Source of the DNA: Myxococcales bacterium
Lineage (GTDB): Bacteria; Myxococcota_A; Polyangia; Nannocystales; Nannocystaceae
Direction of reading: 5' to 3'
NCBI GenBank assembly: GCA_020633335.1
Contig: JACKDU010000006.1
Location: 1 to 64,000 of the forward strand
DNA: 64,000 nucleotides
Position numbers and translations under genes: made by a program. How positions within the stretch are numbered: the first letter of the stretch is position 1; every line of letters begins with the position of its first letter. Under the pieces are notes generated by a model, which saw nothing but the letters and a program-made list of their open reading frames with translations, made no database searches and was not told the DNA's origin. This document shows positions 24,935-33,606 of the stretch, piece by piece.

Positions 24935-25002
24935 AGGTCGCCTCCTGGCGGGACCGCCGGACTCCAAATCCAGCGGGCAGGGTTCGATTCCCTGGCGGCC
25001 TG
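24935..25002 (+). tRNA. atypical tRNA-Trp(CCA)-like gene with shrunken D-arm
   Basis: Acceptor AGGTCGC pairs fully with GCGGCCT (one T-G), and the T-arm CAGGG-TTCGATT-CCCTG is perfect. The loop CTCCAAA carries anticodon CCA and the discriminator is G, as in bacterial tRNA-Trp. The stretch between acceptor and anticodon arm is only 15 nt, allowing a D-arm of about 3 bp with a 5-nt loop, and the anticodon stem has a C-A mismatch. Total length is 68 nt. It could be a functional minimal tRNA, a tRNA-like regulatory element or a decaying copy. Confidence 0.45.
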
Positions 25003-25038
25003 TGCTCGCGCGCCTGCGCCTGCGCCTGCGCGCCCGCG

Positions 25039-26487
25039 CTAGCGCGGCCGGATCCGCATCATCACCGGCCCGGACGGGCGCAGGGTGGCGACCGCCGTGA
25101 AGGGGATCGGCGCCGGGTCGACCGGCTCGAAGCGGTAGCGGGCGAGGAGGCGCGCGAGCGCCAGGAGGGTCTCGTAGATCGAGAAGATCTTGCCGATGCA
25201 GGCCCGGGGGCCGACGATGAAGGGGATGTGGGCGCCGCGGTGGCGGGCCTCGACCTTCGCCGGCAGGAAGCGATCGGGGTCGAAGGCCTCGGGGTCGCCC
25301 TCCCAGAACTCCGGGTGGCGGTGGATCGCGTAGATGTTGAACATCACGACCGCGCCCGCCGGGATCCGCCGGCCGAGGAGCTCGTCCTCGGCGACCGCCT
25401 CGCGGGCGAGCGCCCAGGCGGGCGGGCGGAGGCGGAGGACCTCGTCGATCACCATCCGCGTGTAGGTCATCCGATCGAGCTCCTCGAGGGTCGGGGCCTC
25501 GCTGTCGCGGACGGTCGCGGCGATCTCGGCCTCGACCCGCTCGCGGACCTCCGGGTAGCGCGCGAGGTAGTCGAGCGACCAGGTGAGGGTGAGGGCGGTG
25601 GTCTCGTGACCGGCGATGTAGAGGGTGATCACCTCGTCGCGGATCTGGCGATCGCTCATCGGCGCGCCGCTCTCCTCGTCGCGGGCCGCGAGCATCGCCT
25701 GGAGGATGTTGGGCTCGTCGCTGTCGAGGCGCCCGTCGCGGGCGCGGCCGATGATGTCGAAGACGATCTGGTTGAGGAGGTCGATCGCCCGCTGGAAGCG
25801 GCGGTTGGCGGGCGTCGGGATCGAGAGCGGGAGCGCGACGGTGCCCTCCATCCGCCGGCCCATTCCCTCGAGGGCGACCGTGATCGCCTGCGCCGACTCG
25901 CTCGAGCTCGGCCCGAGGTCGGTGCCGAACATCGTCAGGCCGATGATCCGGCGGGCGAGGTCCATCATCTCGCCGTAGACGTCGAAGGCGTGGCCGCTGG
26001 CGTAGCGCCGCTCCCAGGTCGCCAGCATGTCGGCGGTGCAGCGCTCCATCGTCGGCAGGAAGTCGCGGATCGCCGGGCGTCGGAAGGCCGGCTGGAGGAG
26101 GCGACGCTCGCGTCGCCAGCTCTCGCCAGTCGCGGTGACCAGGCCGTCACCCATGAGGACGCGGACGGCGTCGTAGCCCCGGCCCTTCGGGTAGTTGTCG
26201 CTGCGCCTTCGGAGGATCTGATCGGCCGCCTCGGGGTGGCAGGTGACGATCAGCTCCTTGGGCGCGTGCTCGCGGGCGAGGACGTGGCTGAGCCACGGGC
26301 TCTGATCGACGACCGGCAGGCGGATCAGCGGGATCGAGAAGATGTCGCCATAGCGCCGCCAACTCTCGAGAATGAACGCGAAGCGGCCCTTGCGCACCAG
26401 ATCGGGGATCGAGCCGACGATCGGCAGGCCGGGCGGCCCGGGGAGCGGCTGCGCGTTGGTGGCGGAGGGGTCGACAGCGCTCTGCAT
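25039..26487 (-). CDS. cytochrome P450
   Basis: This 482-residue haem monooxygenase has an N-terminal LPGPPGLPIVGSIPDL, the I-helix oxygen motif AGHETTAL, K-helix EVLRLRP and the haem-ligand loop FIVGPRACIG (fits FxxGxRxCxG, axial Cys). No membrane anchor is seen, so it is a soluble bacterial P450. No ferredoxin or biosynthetic genes lie next to it, so the substrate cannot be inferred. ATG 26487 is used; TAGGCT ends 11 nt before it. Confidence 0.93.
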   Translation of the reverse strand: MQSAVDPSATNAQPLPGPPGLPIVGSIPDLVRKGRFAFILESWRRYGDIFSIPLIRLPVVDQSPWLSHVLAREHAPKELIVTCHPEAADQILRRRSDNYPKGRGYDAVRVLMGDGLVTATGESWRRERRLLQPAFRRPAIRDFLPTMERCTADMLATWERRYASGHAFDVYGEMMDLARRIIGLTMFGTDLGPSSSESAQAITVALEGMGRRMEGTVALPLSIPTPANRRFQRAIDLLNQIVFDIIGRARDGRLDSDEPNILQAMLAARDEESGAPMSDRQIRDEVITLYIAGHETTALTLTWSLDYLARYPEVRERVEAEIAATVRDSEAPTLEELDRMTYTRMVIDEVLRLRPPAWALAREAVAEDELLGRRIPAGAVVMFNIYAIHRHPEFWEGDPEAFDPDRFLPAKVEARHRGAHIPFIVGPRACIGKIFSIYETLLALARLLARYRFEPVDPAPIPFTAVATLRPSGPVMMRIRPR

Positions 26488-26498
26488 GGTCGGCGCCA

Positions 26499-26504
26499 AG
26501 CCTA
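26499..26504 (-). promoter_or_regulatory. -10-like box TAGGCT upstream of P450 gene
   Basis: This ends 11 nt before ATG 26487 on the minus strand, predicting a leader of only a few nucleotides. Confidence 0.35.
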
Positions 26505-26662
26505 GATCGGAACGTCGAAGCAACGTCGTTCTTTTTGCGCAAGTGCGGGTGTTGGTGGATCCGTCGGCGATGATCGCGCCCGAGCGCGAGCGCGTCTGGG
26601 CGCGGCGGATGACAATCCTGTGACGTGAGGATTCGGGGGTTGAAGGCCCCTGGGCTCCCTTG

Positions 26663-26668
26663 TAGCTT
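26663..26668 (+). promoter_or_regulatory. -10-like box TAGCTT upstream of lamin-tail lipoprotein
   Basis: This ends 10 nt before ATG 26679 with no ribosome-binding site between; a very short leader is inferred. Confidence 0.4.
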
Positions 26669-26678
26669 GCCGCCCCGT

Positions 26679-28223
26679 ATGACTGCCATTCGAGCCTCCA
26701 TGAGCTATTTCCGCGCCTCCTCGATCGTCCTCGCGGCTGGCCTCGCGTTCGCCGGCTGCAACGGCGACGACGCCGTGACCAGCGACACCGCCGGCACCGA
26801 GAGCGACAGCGACACCGGCACCTCCGGGAGCACGTCGATCGCCAGCACCAGCGGCACCTCCACCACGTCGACCACCTCGCCGGAGACCACCGGCTCGACG
26901 ACCGACACGTCGACGACCGACACGTCGACGACCGACGTGACCGCGACCGGCACGACGACCTCGACGACGACGACGACCGACACCGACACGACGACGACGA
27001 CGACGACGACGACCGACACCGACACGACGACGACGACCTCGACGACCGGCGGCGTCGACGACACGATCTACGACATCCAGATGGAGGTCATCGCCGTCGA
27101 CTCCCCGGTCGACGTCCAGGGCGTGATCGTCACCGGCAAGGGCGCCTCGGGCGTCTTCGTCCAGGAGCCCCCCGGCGGCCAGTACAGCGGCGCCTGGGTC
27201 TACGCCGGCGGCCTCGACATCGCCGCGCTCGAGCTCGGCGACGAGGTCGACATCATCGGCGTCCACGGCGACTTCAACGGCCTCACCGAGATCGACGCGA
27301 GCGGCGGCTCGATCACCGCGACCGGCAACAAGGGGCTCCTCCCCGACCCCGAGCTGGTGGTGATGACCGAGCTCGCGGACCCGATCACCGCCGAGCCCTG
27401 GGAGGGCGTGCTGATCCGCGTCGAGGGCATGCCGCTCGGCGTCGTCGCCGAGCCCGGCTTCGACGAGTTCGTGGTCAACGACGGCGTCGACGACCTCTAC
27501 GTCGACGACCAGCTCTACAACATCTACATGAACCCCCTCGACTTCCCGAACTTCGCGGTCGGCGGGAGCTTCACCGCGATCAACGGGCCGCTCAACTTCA
27601 CCTTCGACAACTTCAAGATCGCCCCGCGGATGACGTCGGACCTCGAGGGCTACATGGAGCCGATGCAGCTCGGCGTCGGCGTCGACGACCTCCTCCCCGG
27701 CGACCTGATCATCTCGGAGATCATGTTCAACCCGACCTGCGCGGGCGATCCCTGCGAGTGGATCGAGGTCTACAACAACGCCGGCGTCGACGTGAACCTC
27801 ATGGGGCTGCGGATCCAGGACAGCCAGTTCAACCCCAACGCCCAGGGCGTGATAAGCGACCCGGTGATCCTCGCGCCCGGCGACTACGCCTGGCTCGGCC
27901 GCGGCACCGTCAACGCCTGGCCCTACATGACCCCGGCGGACGCCCACTACGGCGCCAACCCGGCGCTCAACAACGGCGGCGGCGGCGACCTGGTGGCGAT
28001 CCTCAACACCAACGAGATCCTCGACCAGACCGCGAACTACCTCCCGCCGATGGCCAACACCAGCGGGATCTCGCTCCACCTGATGCCGGGCCAGCTCGAC
28101 GCGCTCGCCAACGACGACCTCGCCAACTGGTGCTACTCGACGATCGTCTACGACTCGCCCCTCGGGGTCGACGAGTACGGGACGCCGGGCGCGGCCAACG
28201 AGATGGCCTGCGCGATGCTCTGA
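26679..28223 (+). CDS. surface lipoprotein with Thr-rich linker and lamin-tail-like domain
   Basis: This 514-residue protein has the signal peptide/lipobox AAGLAFAGC, then about 90 residues of Ser/Thr/Asp (long Thr runs encoded by ACG repeats). It continues with a beta-rich domain (VQGVIVTGKGASGVFVQEPP, resembling an OB-like 'YhcR' fold) and a lamin-tail-like domain starting DLIISEIMFNPTCAGDPCEW with WIEVYNNAGVDVNLMGLRIQ. Lamin-tail modules in bacteria are extracellular beta-sandwiches, often paired with nucleases, but no nuclease motif is visible. It is likely lipid-anchored on the cell surface. Confidence 0.75.
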   Translation: MTAIRASMSYFRASSIVLAAGLAFAGCNGDDAVTSDTAGTESDSDTGTSGSTSIASTSGTSTTSTTSPETTGSTTDTSTTDTSTTDVTATGTTTSTTTTTDTDTTTTTTTTTDTDTTTTTSTTGGVDDTIYDIQMEVIAVDSPVDVQGVIVTGKGASGVFVQEPPGGQYSGAWVYAGGLDIAALELGDEVDIIGVHGDFNGLTEIDASGGSITATGNKGLLPDPELVVMTELADPITAEPWEGVLIRVEGMPLGVVAEPGFDEFVVNDGVDDLYVDDQLYNIYMNPLDFPNFAVGGSFTAINGPLNFTFDNFKIAPRMTSDLEGYMEPMQLGVGVDDLLPGDLIISEIMFNPTCAGDPCEWIEVYNNAGVDVNLMGLRIQDSQFNPNAQGVISDPVILAPGDYAWLGRGTVNAWPYMTPADAHYGANPALNNGGGGDLVAILNTNEILDQTANYLPPMANTSGISLHLMPGQLDALANDDLANWCYSTIVYDSPLGVDEYGTPGAANEMACAML

Positions 28224-28319
28224 TCGCCGCGCGCGCGGCGATGACGTCGAGGCGGCCGCGCCCTCCGGGGGGCGGGCACCTCGCGCTTTGGCTGGCCGCG
28301 CGTCGGGGTCCGGGTCAGA

Positions 28320-28751
28320 GTGGTTGGCGTGGACGCGGGCGACCCGGCGGGGGACGAGGTGGGCCTCGGGGGCGCGGCGCTGCGGCGCGAGCGCGAGGCG
28401 ACGCTGCGCCGCGGCGCGCTCCTCCTCGGGCTCGCCTGCGCCGGCGTGCCGATCGCGCTCGTCGACGCCGCCTACGGCGTCAGCGATCGACTCGTCGCCG
28501 CCTTCACCCTCGGTGAGGCGCCGACGATCGATCCGCTCGCGCTCGTTGCGATCGCGTGGTTCATCCTCGTAGGCGCCGGCGCGCTCTGGTGTGCGCGCGT
28601 CGATCCGTGGGCGCGTCGGTGGCTGGGGCCCAGCGCCCTCACACTCTTGATCCTCGCGATCTGGCGCCTTGGCGGCTCTCCAGCCGTCTTCACGGCCTTC
28701 GCCCTCGGCGTCGTGGGTGTGATCTACCTCAGGGATGTGGACGCCGGCTGA
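28320..28751 (+). CDS. small inner-membrane protein
   Basis: This 143-residue protein has four hydrophobic segments (GALLLGLACAGVPIALVDAA, LALVAIAWFILVGAGAL, WLGPSALTLLILAIWRL, TAFALGVVGVIYL) and a charged N-terminus with RREREATLRRG. No family is recognised. It is codirectional with ald, about 70 nt upstream. Confidence 0.55.
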   Translation: MVGVDAGDPAGDEVGLGGAALRREREATLRRGALLLGLACAGVPIALVDAAYGVSDRLVAAFTLGEAPTIDPLALVAIAWFILVGAGALWCARVDPWARRWLGPSALTLLILAIWRLGGSPAVFTAFALGVVGVIYLRDVDAG

Positions 28752-28818
28752 ACGGCGCCGCGGAGCGTGCGCTGGCGACGATCGTGATAGGGTCGCCCCG
28801 CGCGCGGAGGTCATCGAG

Positions 28819-29955
28819 ATGCTGATCGGCGTACCCAAGGAGATCAAGGACAACGAGTACCGGGTGGCGATGACCCCCGGTGGCGTCGCCCAGCTCGTCG
28901 CCGCGGGTCACCGAGTCCTGGTCCAGAGCGGCGCCGGCGAGGGCTCCTCGTTCCCCGACGAGAGCTACGCCGCCCTCGGGGCGACGATCGTCGGCTCGGC
29001 CGCCGAGGCGTGGTCGGCCGCGATGGTCGTCAAGGTCAAGGAGCCGCAGCCGGTCGAGTACGGCTTCATGCGCCCGGACCTCCTCCTCTTCACCTACCTC
29101 CACCTCGCCGCCGAGGAGGGGCTCACCCGGGCGATGATGGAGCGCGGCCCCACCGGGATCGCCTACGAGACGGTCGAGCTCCCGAACGGCCACCTCCCGC
29201 TCCTGACGCCGATGAGCGAGGTCGCCGGGCGGATGGCCACCCAGGTCGGCGCCCACTACCTCGAGCGGAGCCACGGCGGCCGCGGCAAGCTCCTCGGCGG
29301 CGTCCCCGGGGTGCGGGCGGCCGACGTGATCGTCATCGGCGGCGGGGTCGTCGGCACCAACGCCGCCCAGATCGCCCTCGGCATGGGGGCCAACGTGACG
29401 ATCATCGATCGTGACCTCGAGCGCCTCCGCTTCCTCGACGAGGTCCTCCACGGCCGCCTCACGACCCTCGCCTCCAACCCGCTGAGCGTCGCCGAGGCGG
29501 TCTCGCGGGCCGACTTGGTGATCGGCTCGGTGCTGATCAAGGGGGCGAAGGCGCCGATGCTGGTGACCCGCGAGATGATCGAGACGATGAAGCCGGGATC
29601 GGTGGTCGTCGACGTCGCCGTCGATCAGGGCGGCTGCATCGAGACCACCCGGCCGACCTCGCACTCGAGCCCGACCTTCCTGGTCGGCGACGTCGTCCAC
29701 TACGGCGTCACCAACATGCCCGGCGCGGTCCCGCGGACCAGCACCTACGCCCTCAGCAACGCGACGCTCCCCTACGTGGTGAAGCTCGCGCGGGCGGGCG
29801 CCGAGGCGGCGATCCAGCGCGATCCCGGGCTCGCGCTCGGGGTCAACACCTACCGCGGCAAGGTCACCTACCCGGCGGTCGCCGAGGCCTTCGGCCTCGA
29901 GTACACGCCGCTCTCCTCGCTCCTTGGGGAGTCCGCGCCGGCCGCGAAGAAGTGA
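28819..29955 (+). CDS. ald: alanine dehydrogenase
   Basis: This 378-residue NAD-dependent enzyme interconverts L-alanine and pyruvate plus ammonia. The N-terminus MLIGVPKEIKDNEYRVAMTP is diagnostic. Catalytic Lys is in VVKVKEPQ, His in TYLHLAAEEGL, the dinucleotide fold in VIVIGGGVVGTNAAQIALGM, and Asp in VDVAVDQGGCIE. Length is normal. GGAGG lies 10 nt before ATG 28819, and TAGGGT at 28788 is a plausible -10, so this gene has an ordinary leader. It ends 4 nt before fabH, forming an operon. Confidence 0.96.
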   Translation: MLIGVPKEIKDNEYRVAMTPGGVAQLVAAGHRVLVQSGAGEGSSFPDESYAALGATIVGSAAEAWSAAMVVKVKEPQPVEYGFMRPDLLLFTYLHLAAEEGLTRAMMERGPTGIAYETVELPNGHLPLLTPMSEVAGRMATQVGAHYLERSHGGRGKLLGGVPGVRAADVIVIGGGVVGTNAAQIALGMGANVTIIDRDLERLRFLDEVLHGRLTTLASNPLSVAEAVSRADLVIGSVLIKGAKAPMLVTREMIETMKPGSVVVDVAVDQGGCIETTRPTSHSSPTFLVGDVVHYGVTNMPGAVPRTSTYALSNATLPYVVKLARAGAEAAIQRDPGLALGVNTYRGKVTYPAVAEAFGLEYTPLSSLLGESAPAAKK

Positions 29956-29959
29956 GACG

Positions 29960-30973
29960 ATGAACGTAGCGAGCGAGAGCGAGAGAGAGCCAACCCTGCG
30001 CTTCAAGATCACCGGGACCGGCGCGGCCCTCCCGGAGCGAGTGATGACCAACGCCGATCTCGAGCGGATGGTCGAGACCTCGGATCAGTGGATCCGCGAT
30101 CGCACCGGGATCCGCGAGCGCCGGATCGCCGACGAGAAGACCGCGACCTCGGACCTCGCGGCCGAGGCGATCAGCGAGGCCTGCGCGGCCGCGGGGATCG
30201 ACGTCGAGGAGCTCGACGCGGTGATCGTCGCGACCTCGACCCCCGACACGGTCTTCCCGTCGACCGCCTGCTGGACCCAGCGCAAGCTCGGGATCCGGGG
30301 GATGGCCGCCTTCGACGTCTCCGCCGGGTGCACCGGCTGGCTCTACGCCCTCGAGATCGCCGGCGGCCTCCTGGCGGCCGGCAGCGCCAAGCGGATCGCG
30401 GTCTGCGGCGCCGAGGTGATGAGCCGCTCGGTCGACTGGCACGATCGCTCGACCTGCGTGCTCTTCGGCGACGGCGCGGGCGCGGCGGTGGTCGAGCTCG
30501 GCGACGGCACGACCGGCTACCTCGCCCGTAACTGGGGCGCCGACGGCAACCTCGCGCCGGTGCTCTACCAGCCGGCTGGGGGCTCGCAGCTCCAGGCGTC
30601 CGCCGACACTGTGGCCCGCCGCCTCCACTCGGTCCACATGGAGGGCAACGCGGTCTTCCGCCACGCGGTCCGGTCGATGAGCGGCGCCGCCCAGCAGGCG
30701 GTCGCCGACGCCGGGATCGGCGTCGACGCGATCGACCTCCTGATCCCCCACCAGGCGAACGCCCGGATCATCGAGGCGACCCGCGAGCGCGTCGGCATCG
30801 ACCGCGACCGCGTCTACTCGATCGTCGATCGCTACGGCAACATGTCGGCGGCGACCGTGCCGATCGCCGTCGATCACGCCCGCCGTGAGGGGCGGATCCA
30901 CGACGGCGATCGGGTCCTGATGACCGCCTTCGGGACCGGCTTCACCTGGGCCGCCGGAATCGTCCGCTGGTAG
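29960..30973 (+). CDS. fabH: beta-ketoacyl-ACP synthase III
   Basis: This 337-residue condensing enzyme starts fatty-acid chains from acyl-CoA and malonyl-ACP. Active-site Cys is in DVSAGCTGWLYAL, His in LIPHQANARI and Asn in DRYGNMSAATVPI; the start region ITGTGAALPERVMTN is canonical. It overlaps the regulatory space of ald (4-nt gap). A full fatty-acid operon is absent, so it may serve branched-chain or secondary-lipid priming with amino-acid-derived precursors; this is inference from the ald pairing. Confidence 0.95.
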   Translation: MNVASESEREPTLRFKITGTGAALPERVMTNADLERMVETSDQWIRDRTGIRERRIADEKTATSDLAAEAISEACAAAGIDVEELDAVIVATSTPDTVFPSTACWTQRKLGIRGMAAFDVSAGCTGWLYALEIAGGLLAAGSAKRIAVCGAEVMSRSVDWHDRSTCVLFGDGAGAAVVELGDGTTGYLARNWGADGNLAPVLYQPAGGSQLQASADTVARRLHSVHMEGNAVFRHAVRSMSGAAQQAVADAGIGVDAIDLLIPHQANARIIEATRERVGIDRDRVYSIVDRYGNMSAATVPIAVDHARREGRIHDGDRVLMTAFGTGFTWAAGIVRW

Positions 30974-31044
30974 CTCGCGCCCCGTAACCTCCGGGGTGGC
31001 GCCGTCGTTTGCAGCGCCTCCTACCCCTTTTTCCAGGAGGAACG

Positions 31045-31830
31045 ATGCGACGAAAAATTCACGGGGCCGCGCTGGCGGCCCTCTGCCTGGTCGTGGCCGC
31101 CTGCGGCGACGACTCGATGATGAACGAGAGCGAGAGCTCCTCGGGGAGCTCCTCGGGGAGCTCCTCGGGGAGCGGCGGTGAGACGAGCGGCGGCGACGAG
31201 GGCCGGGCCTACTACGACGGCGCCGAGTCGGCCGCGCTCGGGGGCAACGGCAACCAGGCGACCTGCGCGACCTGTCACAGCGACGACGGGAGCCAGGACG
31301 GGCGCTCGGGGAACACCCTCAAGGACATCGCCTTCCACACCGAGTTCAAGGGCGGCGGCGCGGCGACGCTCCTCGACGCGGTCAACGCCTGCGTGACCGG
31401 CTGGATGGGCGGGGCCGCGCTCGCCGAGGCCGATGACTCCTACGTCGCGCTCAAGGGCTTCATCGAGTCGATCTCGGCCGCCGACATGATGACCCCGAAC
31501 GCGCTCGAGCCCGAGGTGCTGGACGACGAGGCGGCCTACGAGGCGGCCTACGCCGGCGGGGACGCGGCCGCGGGCGCGGCGGCCTACGCCAAGGCCTGCG
31601 CGGTCTGTCACGACAACGGCCTCGTCGTCGGCGGCGTCGCGGCCTATCCCAAGGGGGCGCTCGCCGGCTACTCGATCGGTCGGATCGCCCAGAAGGTGCG
31701 GACCAGCGGCCCGCCGCCCTCGGGCGCGAACGACATGAGCGACTCGACGCCGGGGCCGATGCCCTTCTTCGAGCCCAAGGACATCTCGGCGACCGACCTC
31801 GCCGACATCATCGCCCACCTCAAGGGGTGA
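31045..31830 (+). CDS. dihaem cytochrome c lipoprotein
   Basis: This 261-residue protein has the lipobox CLVVAAC, a Ser/Gly linker with SSGSSS repeats and two c-type haem sites, CATCH and CAVCH, each in its own domain. The second domain ends in the Met-containing MPFFEPKDIS, a likely axial ligand region. It should act in the periplasm or at the outer membrane in electron transfer. A strong Shine-Dalgarno (AGGAGGAACG) precedes ATG 31045 and TAACCT at 30985 is a possible -10. Its 3' end faces a convergent gene through a perfect hairpin. Confidence 0.85.
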   Translation: MRRKIHGAALAALCLVVAACGDDSMMNESESSSGSSSGSSSGSGGETSGGDEGRAYYDGAESAALGGNGNQATCATCHSDDGSQDGRSGNTLKDIAFHTEFKGGGAATLLDAVNACVTGWMGGAALAEADDSYVALKGFIESISAADMMTPNALEPEVLDDEAAYEAAYAGGDAAAGAAAYAKACAVCHDNGLVVGGVAAYPKGALAGYSIGRIAQKVRTSGPPPSGANDMSDSTPGPMPFFEPKDISATDLADIIAHLKG

Positions 31831-31835
31831 GCCCG

Positions 31836-31864
31836 CCTCCGGGCGCCGCTGCGGCGCCCGGAGG
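31836..31864. terminator. bidirectional terminator-like hairpin
   Basis: CCTCCGGGCGCC, loop GCTGC, GGCGCCCGGAGG: a perfect 12-bp stem between two convergent stops, 5 nt after the cytochrome gene. Confidence 0.65.
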
Positions 31865-31882
31865 TCTCGCGGTCCTGCGTCG

Positions 31883-33504
31883 CTAGGCCGCGCGCCGCCG
31901 CCGGAGGCGGCCGAGGAGGCCGAGGGAGAAGAGCGCCCAGAGGCCGCTCGGCGCCGAGGTGTCGGCCCGGCAGGCGCAGCCGCCCTCGTCGTCGCCACGC
32001 TCACCGCCGGTGAAGGTCGACCCCGCGCTCGCGCTCGCGGTGCCGAAGGTGGTCTGGCCGGTGGTGGTCGCGTCGCCGGTGCTGCCCTCGGTCGCCGCGC
32101 CGCTCCCCGACGAGCCGCCGCTCGCCGAGCCGCCGGTGGTCTCGCCGCCGCCGGTCTCGCCGCCGCTGGTGTCGCCGCCGGTCGAGCCGCCGCCGTTGGC
32201 CATGCAGGCGTTGTTGCAGGCGTCGTCGTCGATCATGTTGCCGTCGTCGCACTCCTCGTCCATGTGGAGGATCCCGTCGCCGCAGGCCGGGAGCGCGCAG
32301 GCGTTCGAGCACTCGTCGTCGTCGACCGTGTTGCCGTCGTCGCACTCCTCGACGCCCGCGTGGAGGACGCCGTCGCCGCAGGTCGCGGCCATGCAGGTGG
32401 CGAGGCAGTCGTCGCTCTCGTCCGCGTTCTGATCGTCGCACTCCTCCCCGTTCTGGGTGATCCCGTCGCCGCAGACCGGCAGCGTGCAGGCGTTGGTGCA
32501 CCCGTCGTCGTCGGCCATGTTGCCGTCGTCACACTCCTCCATCGCGTTCTTCACCCCGTCGCCGCAGCTCGCCGGCACGCAGGCGTTGGAGCACGCGTCG
32601 TCGTCGACATCGTTGCCGTCGTCGCAGGCCTCGCCGGGGCCGACGAAGCCGTCGCCGCAGGTCGCGACCTTGCAGAGTGTCGTGCAGAGGTCGGTGTTGT
32701 CGGCGTTGCCGTCGTCGCACTCCTCGACCCCGGCCTGGACGAAGCCGTCGCCGCAGCTCGCGTTCTTGCAGGTGTCGATGCAGGCGTCGGTGTTGTCGGC
32801 GTTGCCGTCGTCGCACTCCTCGACCCCGGCCTGGACGAAGGTGTCGCCGCAGCTCGCGTTCTTGCAGGTGTCGAGGCAGGCGTCGGTGTTGCTCGCGTTG
32901 CCGTCGTCGCACTCCTCCCGGGATCGACCTTGCCGTCGCCGCACTTGGCGGTGTCCTCGTAGCAGCGGACCGCGCCGTCGGCCCCGGCGTGGCCGCCGGC
33001 GCTCGGGCTCGCGTAGTTCGAGAAGTTGGGGTTTTGGACGGTCGACTTGAAGTCGCCCATCACCGTCGCCGTGCTGTCGAAGGCCCAGGCCTCCCGCCGA
33101 TCCGAGATCGCGCCGATGTCGTAGGTCTTGCCGGCGACGAGGTTGAGCGAGAAGGTGTTGGAGACCTTCCAGGTCTTGCCGTCGTCGGCGAAGAACTTCG
33201 GCGGCGAGACGTAGAGGAGCTGGTGGTTGGCGTGGTCGAAGACCACGAACTTGAGGTTGCCGCCGCTGTTGAGATCGACGAGGACGGCGACCTGGGCGAG
33301 CGTGTGGTTGTTGTTGGAGACCGTGATCATCGAGCCCGGCGACGAGCCGGCGCCGCGGTTGGTCGCCGACGACCCGCCCGAGAACGAGTCAAAGACGACG
33401 ACCGGGGCGGCCGCGGCCTCGAGGGGGATCCCCGCGAGGGCGACGAGGAGGGCGCCCGCGCCGAAGAGAGGGAGCGGACCTTGGCGGCGATGGATGAAGC
33501 TCAT
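31883..33504 (-). pseudogene. Cys-rich 'EECDDGN' repeat surface protein with frameshift
   Basis: The first part (from ATG 33504) has a signal peptide (LVALAGIPLEAAAA) and a beta-sandwich domain (VVVFDSFSGGSS ... AFDSTATVMGDF). It reaches AKCGDGKVDPG and then falls out of frame. The remainder, in another frame, resumes EECDDGNASNTDACLDTC. It continues with about eight Myxococcus cysteine-rich repeats (CGDGxxxxGEECDDGN) and ends in a MYXO-CTERM tail (GGCACRADTSAPSGLW, helix, RRRRAA). Restoring one G in the run at 32917-32919 joins both halves. A sequencing error is as likely as a real mutation. TATCAT lies 9 nt before the start. Confidence 0.75.
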
Positions 33505-33513
33505 AGGAGTGCG

Positions 33514-33519
33514 ATGATA
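33514..33519 (-). promoter_or_regulatory. -10-like box TATCAT upstream of the Cys-rich repeat gene
   Basis: This ends 9 nt before ATG 33504 on the minus strand; an almost leaderless mRNA is predicted. Confidence 0.45.
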
Positions 33520-33606
33520 GGCGGTCGCCCTCCGGGCTCGCGCGCCGCGTTGTCGATCGGCCGCGCGGCCGCGCGCCATCTCAGGCCGACGCGCGCGGGC
33601 CCGCGC

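Noticed and set aside
25008..25036. GCCTGC hexamer repeated three times after the tRNA cluster
   Set aside because: It cannot fold into a good hairpin and has no U-tract; simple GC-rich repetition.
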